Shown here: positions 6,801 through 8,165 of the stretch, piece after piece
Numbering within the stretch: position 1 is the stretch's first letter
Layout: each line of letters begins with the position of its first letter
DNA from: Erysipelothrix sp.
Lineage (GTDB): Bacteria > Bacillota_I > Bacilli_A > Erysipelotrichales > Erysipelotrichaceae
NCBI GenBank assembly: GCA_012520695.1
Contig: JAAYNU010000117.1
Span: 1 to 8,165 of the forward strand
Direction: 5' to 3'
Length of the DNA: 8,165 nt
Program-made: the position numbers and the translations under genes
Notes under the pieces: generated by a model
Seen by the model: the letters and a program-made list of their open reading frames with translations, nothing else
What the model was told of the DNA's origin: nothing
Database searches by the model: none

Positions 6801-7970
6801 GTTTGGAATCATTATGACGATTAAACTAATAAAGAAGATGACTCCCGATACCCAGAATGTTGCGATTGGGTCAATTGAATAGATGAGCGATGTAAGGAGG
6901 GCTCCAAAGATTCTTCCCAACATACTCAATGAATTATAAACTCCTGCCAACTGATTTCCCTCATGAACATTACGACGTTGAGAAACAACGAGGTTTTGAA
7001 TCACAGGAAGCATTACTGTATAAGCTCCAAACCAAATTAATGAAATGATTAAGAACGGAGCGATTCCAACTGCGAAACACAGACCAATTGATAGTAGTGC
7101 TAAGGATCCAAAGAGGAACTTCAATACGAGTGATTGGTTTTTAGGTTTACGTTTTAATAATACTGCATTTAAGATTACTGCGAGAACGCCGGTTGCAAAT
7201 TTCACTAAACCGGATTGACTCGGTACAAATCCAAATACATCAACAATATAATATCCAAAGCTTTGATCAAACAGAGTCATACCAATGGATGATATGAATA
7301 CTGATACTAAGACCAATAAGACATAGCCTTGCATTAAGGGTTTTGCGTCCATCATTATCTTCAATGGATTTGATTTCACAAGATCAGACCAAACGACCTT
7401 CTCTTCGATTTCTTCAAGCGGTGCAAGCAGGGCATAAAATAAGAGTCCTGTAATTATATGAAGCATTGCCTGAATCACAAATGTCATTTGTATTGATACG
7501 TCTCCAAGATGACCTCCAATGAAGAATCCCAGTGCGGCACCAACTGATACCACAATCGATGAATAGGTAATGTAAACCGCTTGTTTATCAAGAGGTGCTT
7601 CGTTCACGATATAGGTAATGAATCCAACTTGGAAACCACCTGCGAATACTCCCGAGAGTAAACGAGCTGCATAAATCGTTAATTCATTATTTGCGAATCC
7701 GAAGATTAATTGAGCAATCGCATATCCAATGGAAGAGATCATTAGAATTCGAGACTTCTTCATTGTATGGGCTACGTTGGACCAGATCAGTGCAAATATA
7801 AAGTTCGTTGTACACATTGCGGCAAAGGATATCCCAAATACATGAGGACCTAAGTTCATTTCTTTAAAGAGCGTCGGTGTCACAGGATGCGCCAAGTTCA
7901 TTCCAATTGTCATTATTAAATTCATCGTTATAAAGATCGGCATCTTATAACGTATTATCATTTTTTTCAT
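6777..7970 (-). CDS. MFS transporter, 12 predicted membrane helices
   Basis: Major facilitator superfamily permease, 397 residues, the standard length. Hydrophobic segments fall near residues 8-30, 43-66, 74-93, 96-120, 134-155, 160-182, 212-235, 250-270, 280-302, 303-325, 340-362 and 367-390, with a charged central loop (about 184-206, LEEIEEKVVWSDLVK). The motif B-like AARLLSGVFAGGFQVG in helix 4 fits proton-coupled exporters. The usual motif A (G-x3-D-R-x-G-R) between helices 2 and 3 is replaced by WSNVAHTMKKSR, so this is a divergent member. Substrate unknown; drug or metabolite export is a guess from family resemblance. ATG 7968-7970 follows AAGGTG (7975-7980). It is transcribed alone, toward the TraB-family gene. 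Confidence 0.9.
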   Translation of the reverse strand: MKKMIIRYKMPIFITMNLIMTIGMNLAHPVTPTLFKEMNLGPHVFGISFAAMCTTNFIFALIWSNVAHTMKKSRILMISSIGYAIAQLIFGFANNELTIYAARLLSGVFAGGFQVGFITYIVNEAPLDKQAVYITYSSIVVSVGAALGFFIGGHLGDVSIQMTFVIQAMLHIITGLLFYALLAPLEEIEEKVVWSDLVKSNPLKIMMDAKPLMQGYVLLVLVSVFISSIGMTLFDQSFGYYIVDVFGFVPSQSGLVKFATGVLAVILNAVLLKRKPKNQSLVLKFLFGSLALLSIGLCFAVGIAPFLIISLIWFGAYTVMLPVIQNLVVSQRRNVHEGNQLAGVYNSLSMLGRIFGALLTSLIYSIDPIATFWVSGVIFFISLIVIMIPNKNQAITN

Positions 7971-7992
7971 ATGTCACCTTTTTTCCTTGAGT

Positions 7993-8001
7993 ATTATATC
8001 A
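7993..8001 (-). promoter_or_regulatory. Extended -10 promoter of the MFS gene
   Basis: TGA followed by a perfect TATAAT (7993-7998) gives an extended -10. No recognisable -35 lies 16-18 nt upstream, as is common for this promoter type. A perfect 10-bp palindrome, TTCATATGAA (8022-8031), lies near position -40 and could be an operator, though it also overlaps the tail of the preceding terminator. Confidence 0.65.
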
Positions 8002-8029
8002 TGAACCCTCTTTTAAAGCCCTTCATATG

Positions 8030-8049
8030 AAAAGAAGGCTTTCGCCTTC
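8030..8049 (-). terminator. Intrinsic terminator after the right-edge gene
   Basis: On the minus strand, GAAGGC pairs with GCCTTC around a stable GAAA tetraloop, followed by TTTT. It lies 6 nt after the stop of the right-edge gene and ahead of the MFS promoter, so it separates the two transcription units. Confidence 0.7.
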
Positions 8050-8055
8050 CTTAAA

Positions 8056-8165
8056 TTATTTTGTCCAAAGTTTTTCTGGATATGTTCCATCGGATTGGAA
8101 TGTGTCAAATTGAGCAAGAACGGATTCTTTGTCATCTTGATACGTTACACCAAACCAACGATCCG
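8056..8165 (-). CDS. C-terminal fragment of a probable sugar-phosphate nucleotidyltransferase
   Basis: The frame is open from the window edge to TAA 8056-8058 and encodes 35 residues, including DRWFGVTYQDDKESVLAQF and ending TYPEKLWTK. The pattern WFGVTY-x-(D/E)DK, then about 15 residues and YPEKLW, resembles the C-terminus of bacterial nucleotidyltransferases of the NDP-sugar pyrophosphorylase type. It is immediately followed by an intrinsic terminator, which supports a genuine gene end. The product name rests on recall of a short tail and is tentative; that this is coding sequence is more secure. Confidence 0.6.
   Translation of the reverse strand, partial: DRWFGVTYQDDKESVLAQFDTFQSDGTYPEKLWTK

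Overview
The window is an AT-rich chromosomal segment of a low-GC Bacillota (Firmicutes). It carries the rplJ-rplL-methyltransferase-rpoB cluster on the minus strand, the order known from Bacillus and relatives. The RpoB resembles Erysipelotrichia/Mollicutes-type polymerases: it has long expansions ahead of the rifampicin region and Asn at the classical resistance position. The placement near Erysipelothrix is an inference; the Bacillota assignment is firm.

Layout from right to left, minus strand unless stated. At 8056-8165 is the last 35 codons of a gene that looks like a sugar-phosphate nucleotidyltransferase, with its own terminator. At 6777-7970 is a 12-helix MFS transporter with its own extended -10 promoter. 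It converges on a plus-strand TraB-family membrane protein gene (5615-6751), and the two share a bidirectional terminator at 6755-6800. The TraB gene is split by an in-frame TAA. Next is an unrecognised 68-residue single-helix membrane protein (5251-5457) with a good promoter. Then comes the ribosomal stalk operon: promoter, L10-leader attenuator, rplJ (TTG start) and rplL. The RsmC-like methyltransferase gene follows 6 nt after rplL. Last is rpoB, with its own promoter overlapping the methyltransferase stop codon, running off the left edge.

The stalk genes and RNA polymerase beta are probably co-transcribed in part. L10 would repress its own operon through the leader attenuator. The extra promoter and the hairpin with a U-tract before rpoB could set polymerase output separately.

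The main oddity is damage-like change in otherwise intact genes. rpoB has an in-frame TAG at codon 884 with perfect homology on both sides, and a Tyr in place of the near-invariant Asp of the EDAIIMSER motif. The TraB gene has an in-frame TAA where Glu is expected. All three can be explained as single G-to-T changes on the coding strand. Because rpoB is essential and rplL uses TAG as a true stop, sequencing or assembly error, or a damaged template, is more likely than a new genetic code. I found no CRISPR array, tRNA, rRNA or insertion sequence, and no convincing new system.
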